Assembly: GCA_023400335.1 (NCBI GenBank) | Contig: JAEXFF010000184.1 | Coordinates: 1 to 7,144, forward strand | DNA length: 7,144 nucleotides | Source: Bacteroidota bacterium | Lineage (GTDB): Bacteria; Bacteroidota; Bacteroidia; Bacteroidales; Marinifilaceae | Reading direction: 5' to 3' | Shown: positions 6,049 through 7,144 of the stretch, in pieces | Layout: every line of letters starts with the position of its first letter | How positions within the stretch are numbered: position 1 is the first letter of the stretch | Notes under the pieces: generated by a model | Seen by the model: the letters and a program-made list of their open reading frames with translations, nothing else | What the model was told of the DNA's origin: nothing | The model's database searches: none | Translations under genes and position numbers: made by a program

Positions 6049-6089
6049 TTCCATTCGCTACAATTGAAAATATTATTAAATATACGGCC

Positions 6090-7144
6090 ATGAACAAACA
6101 AATGTCAACTAAGGAAAAGACTTATACTCAGGAGGAAGCATTTCAAAGTTCTCTGGATTATTTCAAAGGGGATGAACTTGCAGCACGTGTATGGGTAAAT
6201 AAATATGCGTTGAAGGATTCTTTCGGAAATATTTTTGAAAAAAATCCCAACGATATGCACAGACGTCTAGCAAAAGAAATTGCACGCATAGAAAAAACGT
6301 ATGCAAATCCTCTGTCTGAGGATGAGATATTTGAGGTTTTAAGGGATTTCAAATATATTGTTCCTCAGGGAGGGCCGATGACCGGTATTGGAAATGATTT
6401 TCAGATTGCTTCCTTATCCAATTGTTTTGTGATTGGCCATGATGGACCTTCTGATTCTTACGGGGGAGTGATGAAGATCGATCAGGAGCAGGTACAGTTG
6501 ATGAAACGCCGGGGAGGGGTAGGACATGATCTTTCTCATATTCGTCCCAAAGGATCGCCGGTAAAGAATTCAGCTCTGACTTCTACAGGTATTGTACCTT
6601 TTATGGAACGTTATTCTAATTCTACCCGGGAAGTAGCCCAGGACGGACGCCGGGGGGCTTTAATGCTGAGTGTGTCAATCAACCATCCCGATTCCGAGAG
6701 CTTTATTGACGCAAAGATGACGGAAGGAAAAGTGACCGGAGCAAATGTATCTGTAAAAATTGACGATGAGTTTATGCAGGCCGTTATAGATGATAAATCG
6801 TATGTTCAAAAATATCCTGTTTATGCAGAGAAACCTAAAAATGTAAAAGAAATTAATGCCCGTCAATTGTGGAATAAAATTGTACACAATGCCTGGAAGT
6901 CTGCTGAACCGGGAATTCTTTTCTGGGATACGATTATCCGCGAAAGTGTGCCCGATTGTTATGCCGATTTAGGATATCGTACTGTTTCAACCAATCCTTG
7001 CGGAGAAATACCCTTATGTCCTTATGATTCCTGCCGTTTATTAGCGATTAATTTATATTCTTATGTGTTGGATCCTTTTACGGATAATGCCCGGTTTGAT
7101 TTTGAATTATTCAAAAATCATGTTGCTGTAGCCCAGCGTATTAT
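6090..7144 (+). CDS. nrdJ: Ribonucleotide reductase catalytic chain, probably class II adenosylcobalamin-dependent (N-terminal 351 aa; runs off the right edge)
   Basis: Open from the ATG at 6090 to the window end with no stop. It reduces ribonucleotides to deoxyribonucleotides for DNA synthesis. Catalytic marks are in place: SNCFVI with Cys112 (first redox cysteine), NPCGEIPL (302-309) with Asn302, thiyl-radical Cys304 and Glu306, and SCRLLAINL with Cys315 (second redox cysteine). Other conserved segments are MKRRGGVGHDLSHIRPKG (138-155), NSTREVAQDGRRGALMLSV (177-195), VTGANVSVKIDDEFM (215-229) and PGILFWD (274-280). Class II is inferred from 'LSNCFVI', 'NPCGEIPL..YDSC', the KYALKDSFG...MHRRLAKEIA opening, and the absence of an N-terminal ATP-cone such as NrdA has. 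The C-terminal half, which would settle the class, is outside the window. An in-frame ATG at 6102 (MSTKEK) is an alternative start. The cobalamin genes 3 kb upstream fit the class II reading. Confidence 0.9.
   Translation, partial: MNKQMSTKEKTYTQEEAFQSSLDYFKGDELAARVWVNKYALKDSFGNIFEKNPNDMHRRLAKEIARIEKTYANPLSEDEIFEVLRDFKYIVPQGGPMTGIGNDFQIASLSNCFVIGHDGPSDSYGGVMKIDQEQVQLMKRRGGVGHDLSHIRPKGSPVKNSALTSTGIVPFMERYSNSTREVAQDGRRGALMLSVSINHPDSESFIDAKMTEGKVTGANVSVKIDDEFMQAVIDDKSYVQKYPVYAEKPKNVKEINARQLWNKIVHNAWKSAEPGILFWDTIIRESVPDCYADLGYRTVSTNPCGEIPLCPYDSCRLLAINLYSYVLDPFTDNARFDFELFKNHVAVAQRI

Larger units (their letters stand above)
5782..6089. other. AT-rich 308-nt spacer between rimM and nrdJ
   Basis: No convincing gene is seen on either strand. 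It begins with a T-rich run right after the rimM stop (5788-5802), which may help end transcription but has only an A/T stem. A less AT-rich patch follows at about 5820-5870, containing TATAGGAGGG. Next come a promoter-like pair (5863-5891), long T and A runs, a TATATATATA stretch (5951-5960), a small A/T hairpin (5990-6008) and the nrdJ -7 box (6041-6048). No cobalamin-riboswitch B12-box-like sequence was found by eye. Confidence 0.6.

Overview
This looks like a chromosomal segment from a member of the Bacteroidota, most likely order Bacteroidales. Three things point there: near-perfect TAnnTTTG -7 boxes upstream of several genes, A/T-rich start regions with little Shine-Dalgarno signal, and protein sequences of Bacteroidales type (S16 with a long Ala/Glu tail, a class II ribonucleotide reductase of the 'MKRRGGVGHDLSHIRPKG' kind). 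The genus cannot be fixed by eye. An Odoribacter-like gut anaerobe is only a guess.

Left third (1-3092): late cobalamin (vitamin B12) synthesis genes. A cobU fragment runs leftward off the window. Divergent from it is a tight rightward cluster: a histidine phosphatase (probable cobC, alpha-ribazole phosphatase), a PLP-dependent threonine-phosphate decarboxylase (cobD), and cbiB. The spacings are 7 nt and an 11-nt overlap, so this is almost certainly one operon. CobD makes aminopropanol phosphate, CbiB joins it to adenosylcobyric acid, CobU activates the product with GMP, and CobC clears the 5'-phosphate of the lower-ligand nucleotide or of cobalamin phosphate. cobS and cobT are not in the window and may lie beyond the left edge.

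Middle (3093-4661): an intact NRAMP-family divalent metal transporter, in the same direction and 126 nt after cbiB. It is followed by a 180-nt spacer holding a good Bacteroidota promoter and a small hairpin upstream of rpsP.

Right part (4662-7144): rpsP (ribosomal protein S16) and rimM (16S maturation factor) as a two-gene unit. Then comes a very AT-rich 308-nt spacer with promoter-like motifs. Last is the N-terminal 351 residues of a ribonucleotide reductase that is very probably adenosylcobalamin-dependent (class II, nrdJ); it runs off the right edge.

No tRNA, rRNA, CRISPR array, insertion sequence or phage gene is visible. I see no clearly new biological system here. The points most worth checking are the metal transporter beside the B12 genes, the AT-rich control region of nrdJ, the rpsP leader hairpin, and the true start of cobC.
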